Source: Diadema setosum
Taxonomy: Eukaryota > Echinodermata > Echinoidea > Diadematoida > Diadematidae
DNA length: 64,000 nt
Reading direction: 5' to 3'
NCBI RefSeq assembly: GCF_964275005.1
Contig: NC_092702.1
Coordinates: forward strand, 31,844,726 to 31,908,725
Positions 20,573-31,669 of the stretch are shown one piece after another; position 1 is the stretch's first letter; the number at the start of each line of letters is the position of its first letter. Under the pieces are notes generated by a model. The model was not told where the DNA came from and did not search any database. It was given only the letters and a program-made list of their open reading frames with translations. The position numbers and the translations under genes were made by a program.

Positions 20573-22199
20573 TAATTACCTGTTTGCGCGAGCTCGATTA
20601 TTTTTGCAAGTTTACAACAGCAAATTGTAGTCTATTCGACATTGATATCTTCGAGGTCTCGACTTCTTTTAAAAGCCAATGAACAATAAGCCCGAACTTT
20701 CGATCTCTGTACAGCTGATTAGTTTCTGCTTTAAAACGCCATACTCGGGTTGAACCAGTGTGTTTATATATGACTTTTCTTTTTGATTTGACCTGATTTT
20801 TTGGTTCCTGCATCATTATTGTACGTAATCATACATGTACATGTATTGTTGGTGCCATGCATACATAAACAGAAGTTGTTTACAAAATAGTTTTTCTTAA
20901 TTGCCTTTACAATGTACAGCAAAACGTGCCAGCGATACAATGAATAAGGCAGAAGTGCTACAGCTTAAGCGTAGCTTGATTTCCATGCGCCCCTCGTACA
21001 TAATAAATATGTCAAAATAAGTAGGAGCAGGGAGGTGTTACAGTGATGGAGTGGCAACTCTTTTTAATTCATGCAAACACAATAAATTGGGTTCAAGGCG
21101 TTACAATGGGATGTCTAGCATTCCACTACGCTTTGAAGTTATGCTCGGCACCGCTCTAGTTGCAAGACGAAGTTCGGGGACGAAGAGCGCATTTCACCTT
21201 TCGTTGAATTACAAGCTTTATTTCACCGTAAAATTTTAAATGAAATACTCGAATTGATTTAGTATAGTTTGGGAAAGAATTCAATATCATAAACATGTAT
21301 TTCTAGTTTCTTCGTAATGCGCACCGTAAAATCTGAAATGAAATACTCGAATTGATTTAGTATAGTTTAGGAAAGAATTCAATATTATAAACATGTATAT
21401 CTAGTTTCTTCGTAATGCGCAAATCGAAATGAAATGAAAATTAGGCCCTGTCAAAAACCTAATATTTTTCTATAATGCGCACATTTCCGCATGTTAGTTT
21501 TCTATCTTTTAATCTGCTATATTTTGATCTTTCAAATAAAGTAATCCGCTAAAGCGTGTTCCAGCGTCCTTTTAAACTATTTGCTGTTAAAATTGTAAGT
21601 TTTACACTGCATTTTGATTCGCTGCTCCAATTCAAGGTACACAAATTCATTGTTGCCATCACATTGAAAGAGAGAGCGAATTGAAGTAGGGGTAAGTATT
21701 TCTACAGATGTGAGAGCGCTAGTCGCGATTATTGATGCTCTCTTTTGTCAAAGCACATGGGTAACACCTGTAGTTGAGCGCATAACTTCAAAGGAGAGCA
21801 GTAGTTGTCACTCCTTCTCTAGCACCTCCCTGATAGGAGGGAGGGGTGACTTGCATGGAGATATGATAGAAAGGGGGAAGGAAAGGAGAGGTCTGTCTGC
21901 TTTCGCTAAACGTTTACAAAAAGTTAGGTCACCTGGATCAGTGATCAGCAAGGCATGACAAAATTCATTTTCTCTCCGAGGTACAGGTGAACAGTTACAG
22001 ATCATGGTCGGTGGCATGATATACGTAATAGATTAAGTACGGCGATATTTCCACGAAGGAATCTCATGTACAGTAAACTTACAATGACATAATGAAATCA
22101 ATGATATCCAGAGAGCAACATTGTTTTACAGTTTTCTTAAGAGAGTACATAGGCTTTAAACTTCAAATTTCAGAAGGAAGAGTTCCAAATCATTGGTTC
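20573..22199. other. About 1.6-kb insertion specific to unit B
   Basis: Unit A runs directly from GGCTGTGAAAT to GTGTCTCATAGA, while B carries this block between the same sequences. It has no recognisable coding region or terminal repeats. It holds a tandem duplication at 21225-21420. It could be an unrecognised element, or ancestral DNA lost from A. Confidence 0.6.
21225..21420. repeat. Tandem duplication, 2 x 98 bp
   Basis: Two copies, each starting ACCGTAAAAT and ending CGTAATGCGC, with only a handful of mismatches. The repeat unit is AT-rich and non-coding. Confidence 0.9.
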
Positions 22200-22307
22200 C
22201 GGTGTGTCTAATAGATTTCAGAGCCATCTAGACTGCGTAAATGAAATTGTTCAGATTGTCTAGTGGGATAAGAATGTATATCCTTGTTTAACTGAAATAA
22301 TGAGAAA

Positions 22308-23165
22308 AAATAGCTCAGATAATGATTTCAAAAAATCTGTTAAGTTAATTACATTCAAATATAAATTTAAAAAATATTTTGCTTTCTACGTGTATATATA
22401 CCAGTTAATTCCGTTTAATGAAAAAAAAAATCTGCCATGTTTCACTTGTCCTTGAGATTTTTGTAAGCGTGTCCACAGCCCTCTTCCATTCCTTTCCTTT
22501 TCCTTTTCTTTCTCCATTCTTCCCTGCTCCTTGTGCTCCTTTTTCCTTGTTCTTCGTTGTCCAGTAACTGTGTGTGTACACTTTTCTCCATTTCTGTTAT
22601 TTCTGTGTTTGGTGCTGTTATTATTGTTGTCGTTATTGTTTTGTTTGGCCGCGTGTATATCTTCGTTTTTGGTCATTTTTCCTGGCATACCATGCATACC
22701 CGGCCAAATAATGTCTGTGCCATAAATGTGCTATGTTATATGTTTGCATTCTAAAATCATAGTAAGTATTGTTTATAGCATTAGCATCTTATATCAATGA
22801 GTAAAATCAATGTACAATAGTCTATAAATAAAAGAATTCAATATAAATATATTTTATTGGTATAACAAATTAGTGCTGTCGTTGTTTTGTTCCAGTGTTC
22901 CACATCTTACAAGTTTGGCTTTTTAGTGGAACACTGTTTTCCATCGTTATGGTTATTTACTATTTTTGTTGCCTTGACAAAGTGCATTGTTTCTTTTTTT
23001 ATGACATCATTCGTACATATACTTTATATTGTATATGGAAAAATGCCCTTATTAGACGAATGAAAGACAAATCGACAACTTGTACCGCTTTGAATCATGT
23101 TATCTTTTTTCTTTCTTTTTTGATATGGAAATAAATAAACTATTGAACTATTGAATTGAAAAAAA
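22308..23165 (+). mobile_element. 5'-truncated LINE in the upstream intron of copy B
   Basis: Unit A lacks this block. The left part translates as a reverse-transcriptase C-terminal tail (SVKLITFKYKFKKYF), followed by a pyrimidine-rich 3' UTR and the end AATAAATAAACTATTGAACT with an A-rich tail. Flanking A-rich sequence on both sides suggests a target-site duplication. Confidence 0.65.
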
Positions 23166-23529
23166 AAAGAAGATGACTGGATGGTCTTGATAACCTGAGT
23201 TGGTGCATATATGTATAGTTTTCTTTTGTAGAAGCACTGTCAATATGACTCTTTGAAGTTCCAGACATTTTTAGCATGGCTACTACTGAATAATCGTTTG
23301 TTAGTGACTTATACGAACAGCAATTCGTCAATAACTTGCAACAAAAGCAATTCAACGCAAGATGTCATTTATCTAATTAAACATCGTTCTTGGTAAGTTA
23401 AGCTGTTTGCTTCTCATTAACATCCTGAAGCATTTCTGCTTAAGATTTCATAATTATAGTGGTGATTTTCGCCTATGGCTGCATTTCATACATAAGTTCG
23501 ATTTGAAAACTGTAATTGTGTAAACTCAC

Positions 23530-23610
23530 CTCACGTTAGACCAAGACGCAATGGTAGAACTAACTCGTCTGAGGTTTTTAAACCTTACTGATCGTAGGAC
23601 GCTGGAGGAG
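23530..23610 (-). other. 5' UTR exon of copy B
   Basis: Counterpart of 14872-14953, with donor ACGTGAG|GTGAGTTT at 23530/23529. It splices to the acceptor before the signal-peptide exon at about 20274. Confidence 0.58.
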
Positions 23611-23634
23611 TGGAGACGCATCTGTCCCGCTCCT

Positions 23635-23645
23635 GGTATATATGC
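23635..23645 (-). promoter_or_regulatory. TATA box of copy B
   Basis: Minus-strand GCATATATACC, identical to that of copy A and at the same distance from the 5' UTR exon. Confidence 0.65.
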
Positions 23646-24559
23646 GCCGTCCGAAATAGGGCGTGTACCACAAATTCAGACGGTTCTATCAACGCCTTCC
23701 ATTGTCAGGGTGTCACAAATCATTAATGTATAAAATGTATCAATGTTTTGACGACAGTACTTCGCCAACATATGGCTAAAATCTCCGTCTATTCCATGCT
23801 TGGCTTCCGAGAAGGGTGTTTTTGTGTGTTTGTCGTTGTTGGCGCAATTGATCGATGAACTTGTCACCTTAAACCAATCCATTCTACTTGTTCTATGATA
23901 TCCTGGAATCTCCATAGACTTTTGTTACATTCATACCTACATCTTTTCCCGTGGACTGCTCGTAAGTAGTTTATCAGAAATAATTTAATTCTGTCTCGAC
24001 CTATGAGTCAGGTCCTTTTTTATGCGTCTTTCATGTAAGACTGCATTTATTTTTTTTTTCTAGATTTTCAAAAAATACTAACATCATTAAGACGCATTAT
24101 CTTATGTTATTATCGTTACATATTCTAATGAAACCCTTGTACATTCCCGGATAAAACTTCCGACGCAGGATTGTTATAGAGAAAGTCGAGTTTACATATA
24201 GTTTCCCGTTAAGGATGATAGCTCTGAAACTACTGATGATAAAAATTATAAAGTGAAAATTCCATCATTCGCACAAAGAAACAAAGCTTCACAGCATACT
24301 TCTTCTATTTTTACGAACTGACTTTAATCTCACATAAAGCATAATTTGACGAAGGAATAATTATCAAATCATGTGCCTAGAAATTGTCATCTGCAAACTC
24401 CACTACCAGAGGTTTTAGCATATGAGGATAAAGCACGCAATGTTGATTTCTTTTTTTTTTTCTTTTGGTTCATTAGTTTCTGTACTTGTGTTTTATAGGT
24501 TTGTCTTTCGTTTTGATTTGTTTGTTTGTTTTGTCTTGTTTTACGTTTTTTTCCTCGTT

Positions 24560-24582
24560 TGCTGTTGCTGTTGTTGCTGTTT

Positions 24583-24616
<34 letters not shown>

Positions 24617-24650
24617 GTCGTTGTTGTTGTTGTTGCTGTTGTTGCTGTTT

Positions 24651-24683
<33 letters not shown>

Positions 24684-24701
24684 CGTTGTTCTTGTTCTTG
24701 T
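24560..24701. repeat. (GTT)n microsatellite, unit B
   Basis: About 140 bp of GTT with GCT, GTC and CTT interruptions and an internally duplicated subpattern. This is the longest of the three homologous tracts. Confidence 0.95.
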
Positions 24702-24711
24702 TTACGGAGGT

Positions 24712-24975
24712 TTATATCATCATGCTCAAGGAGAGAAAGACTATACTGACTGGGTCTAATGTAATACTCTTGGACGAGCTTATACCAAGGAATATGTGTG
24801 TCTTCTTTGGAGCTGTACTCTCAGCCCAGAGAGCGCCACCACCGGCTGAGCGGTCACAAGAAAATCAACTCGACGAAAGAATCGTTACTTTTCATCTGCA
24901 TTTCTAAGTCGCACGTTTCTTCCACCCAATCAATAAATACACAGTTTAAGGCAATTAAACTTGAAGGTTCGTCAA
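24712..24975 (+). other. Conserved distal block of unit B
   Basis: Counterpart of 9668-9965. Shares CATCATGCTCAAGGA and TATACCAAGGAATATG and ends at CAATAAATACACAG. The acceptor-like TTTTGCAG present in A and C is not preserved here. Confidence 0.45.
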
Positions 24976-25241
24976 TTGAGCGCCCTATAGGGCCTATATA
25001 TGTAATCCTAATTCCTACCTTTAGCGGATTTATTACGTGGACTCTGTTTATTAAATCGTCTGTTATATCAAATTCAGCCCCAATTCAAATTGCTCTGTGT
25101 TGAAAAACATTGGTCTACACATTAGTTGGACATGTATATGTCTCGCTATCGTAAAAGACATCGTGATGTACGTTTTCGAAGCATACAAGGTAAATCTACC
25201 TGATGCATACACACACACACACACACATATGTATATATATA

Positions 25242-27251
25242 TCTTATACAGTAAAAGGCGAAGTTGTTGTTGTTGTCGGGGCCTTATGTATTTCCTGTTT
25301 TATTCTGGCGTTGCTGGTTTGTCTATCTCCTCCCGAGCCGTCGGCTCCGGGCCCCCGAGACCGGTGCCGTCGGCAGCGGGAGGGTCTCCTACATGCCTTG
25401 GACCGGGTTTCGTTCGCGCTCCGCCTCCGTGTCGACGTCGAGGACGACAAAGAGAAATTAATGAGATAGATGCATAATGCATTTTTGTGCGTGACGTCAG
25501 AGCCGAGCGTTTTAATATTCACCGATCCTGCGCTGGACTCCTGCCTTTCTCGATCGTCCATCTTTTAGCTTGCAGAGACAGTGGGGATACTAAAATCAAA
25601 AAGATGATGGCGTGCAGCGAAATCTCTGTCATATTCCGGCGGACACGCACGCACGCACACAATGTACTCTCGGGTACGGTATGCCAGTGTGTGGCCTGCG
25701 CCTGTGTATGTATTGACGATGGTTACACGAAACACTATCTGCGTGCGCGTGATATGGACACTCATTATGGTACAATACACGGCGCGGTCATTGTTAGTAC
25801 AAGGGCATTTACGTACAGCGACGTTCGCCATTGGCGTGCCCAAATGAAAACAACGAATGCTGTTATTTTATTGTATTTTGCACAACTGCAGGATACTATG
25901 CAGCTCAGGTACGTCATTTAGTTTACTCTCAAGTCGGGTATCATTGTACTCAGACTGTTCAGGACGGCTAAATATCCACTTAAATTTTGTCCTCGCCGAT
26001 CGTACCCTTCCATATCAGAGTACACGCGCCGCTGTTCATTCGTTTACTGCATGGCTGCTGTAAACATGAATATTCATAAGACGAGCGGACGCGGGGGAAA
26101 CCCTCGCTTTGACCGCCAATTTTTGAAGTTACAAGTGGACATCAAATGTATGGTTCTATGGTGCATCAAACCAAGTTTTGGTGATAAAAATAAAAAAGAG
26201 GGAGCAAATGACGACGAAAATATTCTTCTTTCTCCCATAACGTGGGAAAAGAAATACAGAAAAAATACGAGGCCCTGAGACCCATGGATACCCACGGATG
26301 CCTACTTATTAAACCTATAATGACTATCCCCCTTCCCAAAATAATATTTATTAAATGATGATACAATAATAGTATTCATATAATAATGATGGTAATGATA
26401 ATGTACAGTCTGAAGCAGATAAACGGGCGAGGATATGTAAACATATTGTCGTTGTGTGGGTTTTTTTTTTCTTTTAAATGACGTGGTAAATTGAATATTA
26501 TTCATGACATACGCCACTTTTCAGCTTTTTCATGAAGAGAAAAAAAAAAGACAAAGACAGAGAAAGAGGACAGAAAATATTCTCTGGAAATTTGTCGAGC
26601 TTTCTCTTCCTCTCCCTCTCTCAGTGAGTCAGATCAGATTGTCAGGTCATTTTCTGAAAGGCCTTATTTCGTGCATGCAGACACGTGTTCTCGAAAGGGG
26701 GAGAAAAAACAATGCTATCAATTAAAAAAGAGACAAAGAGAAAGAGGACAGAAAATATTCTCTGGAAATTTATCGAGCTCTCTCTTCCTCTCCCTCTCTC
26801 ACCCTCTCTTACACTCTTATTCATATCCTGTACAATTGAGCAGTGGAATTCTTAGCGTACTTCCAGTGACAATTTATACTATAAACACAAAACACCACAA
26901 TTTTTTTTTTAAGAAAACAAACAAATATGAAATATATAAAACATGAAGTAAGAAAATACCACAAAAGTCCGAGTCACATGAAGGGGTGGTTTAATGAAAA
27001 GTCTGACTTTGTCTATATAGACACATGTTCTCGAGAGGAAATTAAAGAACATCAGAATGAAAGAGAGAGAGAGAGAGAGAAGGGGGAATCAATGAATGAT
27101 CCATCAAGTGCATTTCAGGAACAAGTCATAACCCTCAGATGAGATTGTCATCGGGTGGAAGGAGCACAGACGGGTTTTTCAAATAAAAACGTCGGAAAAG
27201 AGATATAAATGATGATATAACCCATTTGCATCTTTTTATTGAACCGAAAAG

Positions 27252-27283
<32 letters not shown>

Positions 27284-27640
27284 ATGTGTGTGTAATGATC
27301 GATCAAACAGGTGTATCAACATTGGGAACGGACGACAACTTATTAGATGGGATTTCGTTGGGAGGGAAAATAATTTTTTTTTTAATGAAAATGTGGTAAA
27401 AGAAGTATGAATCATGACATACAATGTAAGCTTCTTTCAAGCTTACGAATGAAGAGAAAAGATGTGTGTCTGTGGGGGCCAGAGGGGACTCATGTACAAA
27501 AAAAAAACAAAACAAAACAAAACAAAACATAAACAAACAGGAAGTTCTTTCGCTTCAACTAATAAAATGGGACGAAAGAAATATATATAAATCTAAAAAT
27601 ATGGGGCCCTCAGACCCGTGGATTTCCGCGGGTGCTGCTA

Positions 27641-27641
<1 letters not shown>
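25242..27641 (+). mobile_element. Non-autonomous Helitron-like element, about 2.4 kb
   Basis: The left end TCTTATACAGTAAAAGGCGA resembles Helitron 5' termini (TC start, then an AAAAGGCGAAG-like stretch) and is preceded by TATATATA. The right end has a stem of ACCCGTGG and CCGCGGGT around a 4-nt loop (27614-27633), then GCTG and CTAG, followed by TATATATA. This is the hairpin-plus-CTRR structure with insertion between A and T that defines Helitrons. No Rep/helicase reading frame is present, so it depends on another element. It contains a GC-rich segment (about 25320-25560) unlike its surroundings, possibly captured sequence, and internal repeats. Confidence 0.6.
26538..26806. repeat. Direct repeats inside the Helitron-like element
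   Basis: GAAAGAGGACAGAAAATATT and the following GCTCTCTCTTCCTCTCCCTC-like sequence appear twice (about 26560-26620 and 26737-26800). Confidence 0.75.
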
Positions 27642-27707
<66 letters not shown>

Positions 27708-27720
27708 TTATATATATATA
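27642..27720. repeat. (TA)n microsatellite
   Basis: Starts at the last base of the Helitron-like element. A shorter TA tract lies at its left end, so this is probably the expanded target site. Confidence 0.95.
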
Positions 27721-27914
27721 TTTATATATATTTATATTTATATTTGTATCTATATACACTGTACATATTATGTACATACGTATGTGTGTATATACGATAT
27801 GCATATAAATATCTTATAATAGTGTAAGGTGCAATGGTTCATCTTTCATCTTTCGTAGGCCCTACTCGAATGTTTGTCTACGTATTACGTGTACACACAC
27901 AAACACACACTTAA

Positions 27915-28815
27915 GCATATGATTTGATTTGATTGCCTTGGTGCAATGTCAGACAATAGAATGAGGACACATTGTGTGTCTTTTGTCTTCCTCTCGCTTG
28001 TTCTCCATCCTCTTCTCAGTCGCTTTGCACACAAAATGTCACTACTTGATGTAGTGATGTAGTGTGACAATTTAAATGTGCATCGAAGCTTGCATTTGGG
28101 CACCAGTGAGCCAAAGAAAGCAACGTGTGTAAGTACGTGGGTGTGGTGATGCGTGAGTATGCCTTCGTGTGTTTGAACATCTTGTGCAAATGAAGGTAAG
28201 ATATTAATGACCGTATTGTTATAGAACATCCCTGATGTATTCTCCTCCTCGACCCACCCCATTACTCTTTCTCACTCTCCATTAATCTATTGTCCGTCCT
28301 TCTACTCGTATCTGGTTGGTTTGCACTCATGATCTGTCTTTGCTCTATCTGATATAAATGTAGGGGAACTGAATGTCTCTCTTTCTCTAACCAGCTACAA
28401 ATCAGACATAAATATTAGATGATCGGTAGACAAAAATCAGTTTTCATATCAAGTGTATTTCTTTGTAGTCAGCCAAACTTCACATAAAAATAAAAAACAA
28501 ACACATTGAATGCTATTATTGCATCAATGACATAATCTTTCAGTCATGCTAACCAGAACGCCAAGCAGTCATTCCAAGAGAAAAATAATTTTACAGCTTG
28601 CTCCTGTTCTCACGATGCTCTTGATTTATGGAGAAGATAGACACGCAACGTCTTTGGTGCTGAATTTGGACAATTTTAAGCATTACAAAAGTCCTTCATC
28701 CGATGAAAAAGGGGGAATAATTGTATTTTTTTTAAAACTGAATTGAGAGAGTGAATCAGGGCAGCAGTATCAAACACATTCAGGGTTTTTTTTTTTCTTG
28801 CAATACAGACATATC
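27915..28815. repeat. Segmental duplication fragment D (3' flank only)
   Basis: Matches about 10.1-10.7 kb of unit A: ATTTGATTTGATTGC, then TTTCTCACTCTCCATTAAT, CATGATCTGTCTTTGC, TTTTCATATCAAGTGTATTT and CAAGCAGTCATTCCA in order. Similarity stops near 28815, before the position where the mature exon would lie. No gene copy follows. Confidence 0.75.
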
Positions 28816-29795
28816 TAAAGAATATTTTATATAAATATGTACAATTTGGATCAAAGTATTTACACTGTACAAAGTCACACACTTCAGTGCGTTCCATGGC
28901 AGGCCGCTCTAAAACAAGCAAATGCAGGGTTAAAATGCAGAAAATTTGGTAAAATTTGATTTAAAATGTTAGGGACAAAAAAAAAAAAAAACAACTTCCT
29001 AGATGAACAAGAAATGATTGGCATGCTTCCATTCGTGTAGCATTTTGAAGAGTTTCCAGATATACAGTAGGAAAAACTTTATTTTACGCGATCTATCGAA
29101 AGAAAGAAAACAATTTGGCATACCATGAATTACTAGTAACTTTGACAGTACAGAGCTTTATGATTAACAGAGACGGCTTTGGAATGCAAAACGATTTACT
29201 CAGCACATCGACCCAATATCAACGTATTTTCCTGTCAACCATAAACTCTGCTATACGTCTCCTCAGCGGTAGTAAACGAATAAACGAGTCTCCACCACTG
29301 GGCGTTATCTTTCGCTGGTCGCCGCCTTTTTCAGAGAGTGTTGCTGGTGGAGTTCGTGCGCAGCTCTTGTCATGATCGGAAGTGACGTCACAATATGCAC
29401 TCTTCTGGTGGATCCCTACTGACACATGCAGTCTGAAAAGCACCCCTCATGCTGACCTCCAGTGATGCTGACTGGCTGCCGGACGCTGCAGCACGATGTG
29501 AGGACGGTGGGGGCGCCCTATTGATGGCACGCGTCAATATTCGTCACACTGAAAAAATACTCGTTGCTTCAATCAGCAACGATGGACGGAAAGAATCGAT
29601 GACGAATAAAACGATCATGGGCTTTTACCCCATGACGGTTGCAGTCCCTCGAGATCATCGAAATGCATCATGTACATGACTTATGTTCGAAAGAGAGCGT
29701 CAGAACACGAAGTGGAAACTTGGGGATAAGGCAACACCGATGCATAAAGTAGTTTATAATGTTGAATTCGGAGTGAATGTCTGAATTTCGACGAC
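28816..29795. other. Presumed 3' UTR and flank of the 29.8-31.7 kb gene
   Basis: No coding exon is seen. The minus strand has one AATAAA (about 29077), a possible but distant poly(A) signal for the upstream gene. A GC-richer stretch at 29.27-29.65 kb contains an ETS-CRE motif. Confidence 0.4.
29377..29391 (+). promoter_or_regulatory. ETS-CRE composite motif
   Basis: CGGAAGTGACGTCAC joins an ETS core (CGGAAGT) to the palindromic CRE (TGACGTCA) in the overlap arrangement known from animal promoters. It sits in a locally GC-rich stretch, but no transcript start is evident. Confidence 0.5.
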
Positions 29796-31327
29796 CTATG
29801 TAGACGTGAAGAAAACCATCAACGCTGACAGAAGCAAGACGATGAAACTGACTTTCGCGGCGCATGCTGTCGGGAAAAAATGAGAAAGATAGAATCGATA
29901 CGGTTAATTTAAGTTACAATAAGTTAAAAAGATGCTTTTAAGTTTTTACTTTAATAGATGATTTCGTTAAATGCAAATCTCGTTTTTGTTTGCAGATACA
30001 ACCGACTATGTAAATGAAAACATCTATGACATTTGATGTACATTTATTTCGGAGGTGTATTTTTAGGACATTCGCATACAGTATCTACTTGTTGTGCATT
30101 TACTGTATGTGAGATGCAAGCCTATCGGTACTCTCATGCCGAGATGCAAGATCGCGTTATTCAGAAATACTCTTTGTGATGAGATCGTTACGTAAATGAA
30201 CCAGTTTGAAGCAAGTACATTGTACGGTAAGTGAGGCACAGACTTTGAAGAAGAAAAATGAGAAGAAACGGCGTCTTACCCGAACACGTTAAGGTGCCAC
30301 CATTGCCGTCAGCAACAGCCCCGAAGCTCAGGCAGTAATAGTTGTTCGTCGAGCTCGAGTCCTCATACGAAGCCCCATCGGCTTTCGAGATGACGATACA
30401 CGTGTAGCCACCTTCGTACGTGGTGCAGTTTTCGCTGGCGATGTTGATCATGGTGTGAACATTCTCGATGACGATGGAGCTACCCGCAGCGATCGCGCTA
30501 TTGAGGTTCGTCGCTGACGTCAGCAGTGGAGTAATGGTGGAAGTTGTTGCTGAATTCGAATTCGGGTTCGAGCTGTCGCTGAGGACGAGGCTGAGGTCGT
30601 ATAGCTCGTCTGAACTGCTGGCAATGTTCGTGCCGCCGGCGTTCTTGATAGTGACGCTGTATGTGACGATGTTGTCGATGTCAAGAACAAACTCTTCGAA
30701 GTCGTTGCTGATGACCAAGCCAAACGCTTGGATATCTGTGAAGACAAAAAAAGAAATAAGGAAAAGAGTACTGTAAGACATTTGTTAGCAAGATTCTCGG
30801 AAAATTTGTTGTGATGCGACACTACCATTTCCACTTCAAGAAAGATTTTTTCTTTCATGAAAAATGCAAACCTCTTATGGGCAAATCCTTACTCGACTGA
30901 AGAATTTCATTACATTGCTCTTCAAAAAGGCATTCAGCAGCGTAAATGTTTGAAAGGAAGCAACAAGGCTTTAAACGTCCGACGCCTGACCACGTGATTG
31001 TGCGGGAAATCTTACCAGAGGGAGAGTTATCATCGTCTTCGTCAGTCACCAGCTCAGTCACCACTTCTGTCACGTCAAACATCGTTTCCGTGGCAGCACT
31101 CCCCTCGTCACCTGACCCCTCGTCGCAGGACACTGAATGGCGGACACAGATAGAGAAAAAAAAATATAATCAAACGCATATCCCGACCATTTTTATTTTT
31201 CAAAGACAAATCATGAGTGATGGTAATCCGCGCTGGAAAAAAAAGACAAATACTAATGCTAATGAAGATAGAAGAGAGAGGCTGATCAAATGCACAAGAA
31301 TTCAGTGAGCTGCATACTCATCCAAGA

Positions 31328-31363
<36 letters not shown>

Positions 31364-31669
31364 CAAGAAAAAAAAAAAAACACAATATACGCCCGTCCCC
31401 CTTCCCCCCCCCCAAAAAAAAAGAAGAAGAGAAGTCTAAGAAAACGTCGCAAAGTATGAAGTTAACTTCACCCCTGTCCTGATAAAAACCAAGAACAATA
31501 AATGTAACACATGTTTATTTTGGGGTGTCTTTTTTTTTCTCTCTCTCTCTTGTTTTTCGAGCATATAGTATTTCATCTGTAGCAATATTCTTAAATCGAC
31601 TCGCTCACCTGATGTCATGAGGCAGAACAAGGCGATGAGTGCAAACAGGAGAGCGTTCATGCTAGCCAT
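29796..31669 (-). CDS. Secreted, probably GPI-anchored surface protein (234 aa, four coding exons)
   Basis: Exon join is 31669-31609, 31132-31016, 30735-30280 and 29866-29796. All junctions are GT-AG and all three introns are phase 1: TCAG|GTGAG, CAG|TG, CTCTG|GTAAG, CACAG|AT, TCGG|GTAAG, ACAG|CA. Exon 1 encodes a signal peptide (MASMNALLFALIALFCLMTS). Exon 2 is an acidic linker (residues 21-59, with DEDDD). Exon 3 is an ectodomain (60-211) with four cysteines, an N-glycosylation sequon NCT and a beta-rich pattern (NIVTYSVTIKNAGG). Exon 4 gives ACAAK and then a 14-residue hydrophobic stretch ending in TST and TAG. The absence of a cytoplasmic tail favours a GPI signal over a transmembrane anchor. 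The family is not recognised. The ATG sits exactly at the acceptor TTTCCGCAG. Confidence 0.8.
31335..31424. repeat. Poly(A) and poly(C) low-complexity tract in intron 1
   Basis: A runs broken by C or G are followed by C runs and AAGAAGAAG. Intronic and non-coding. Confidence 0.9.

Larger units (their letters stand above)
17547..24990. repeat. Segmental duplication unit B
   Basis: Starts at GCACTCATGTTCTGTCTTTG, about 170 bp into the unit as defined by A and D, and runs to the distal conserved block near 24.97 kb. It contains an intact gene copy. It is longer than A because of insertions at 20573-22199 and 22308-23165 in the upstream intron. Confidence 0.85.

Noticed and set aside
24422..24907. 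Long Val/Leu/Cys-rich frames in 24.4-24.9 kb and at 15.75-16.1 kb
   Set aside because: Translation of (GTT)n tracts in three frames; not conserved as protein between units.
27466..27819. Tyr/Ile repeat frames across 27.6-27.8 kb
   Set aside because: Translation of the (TA)n microsatellite.
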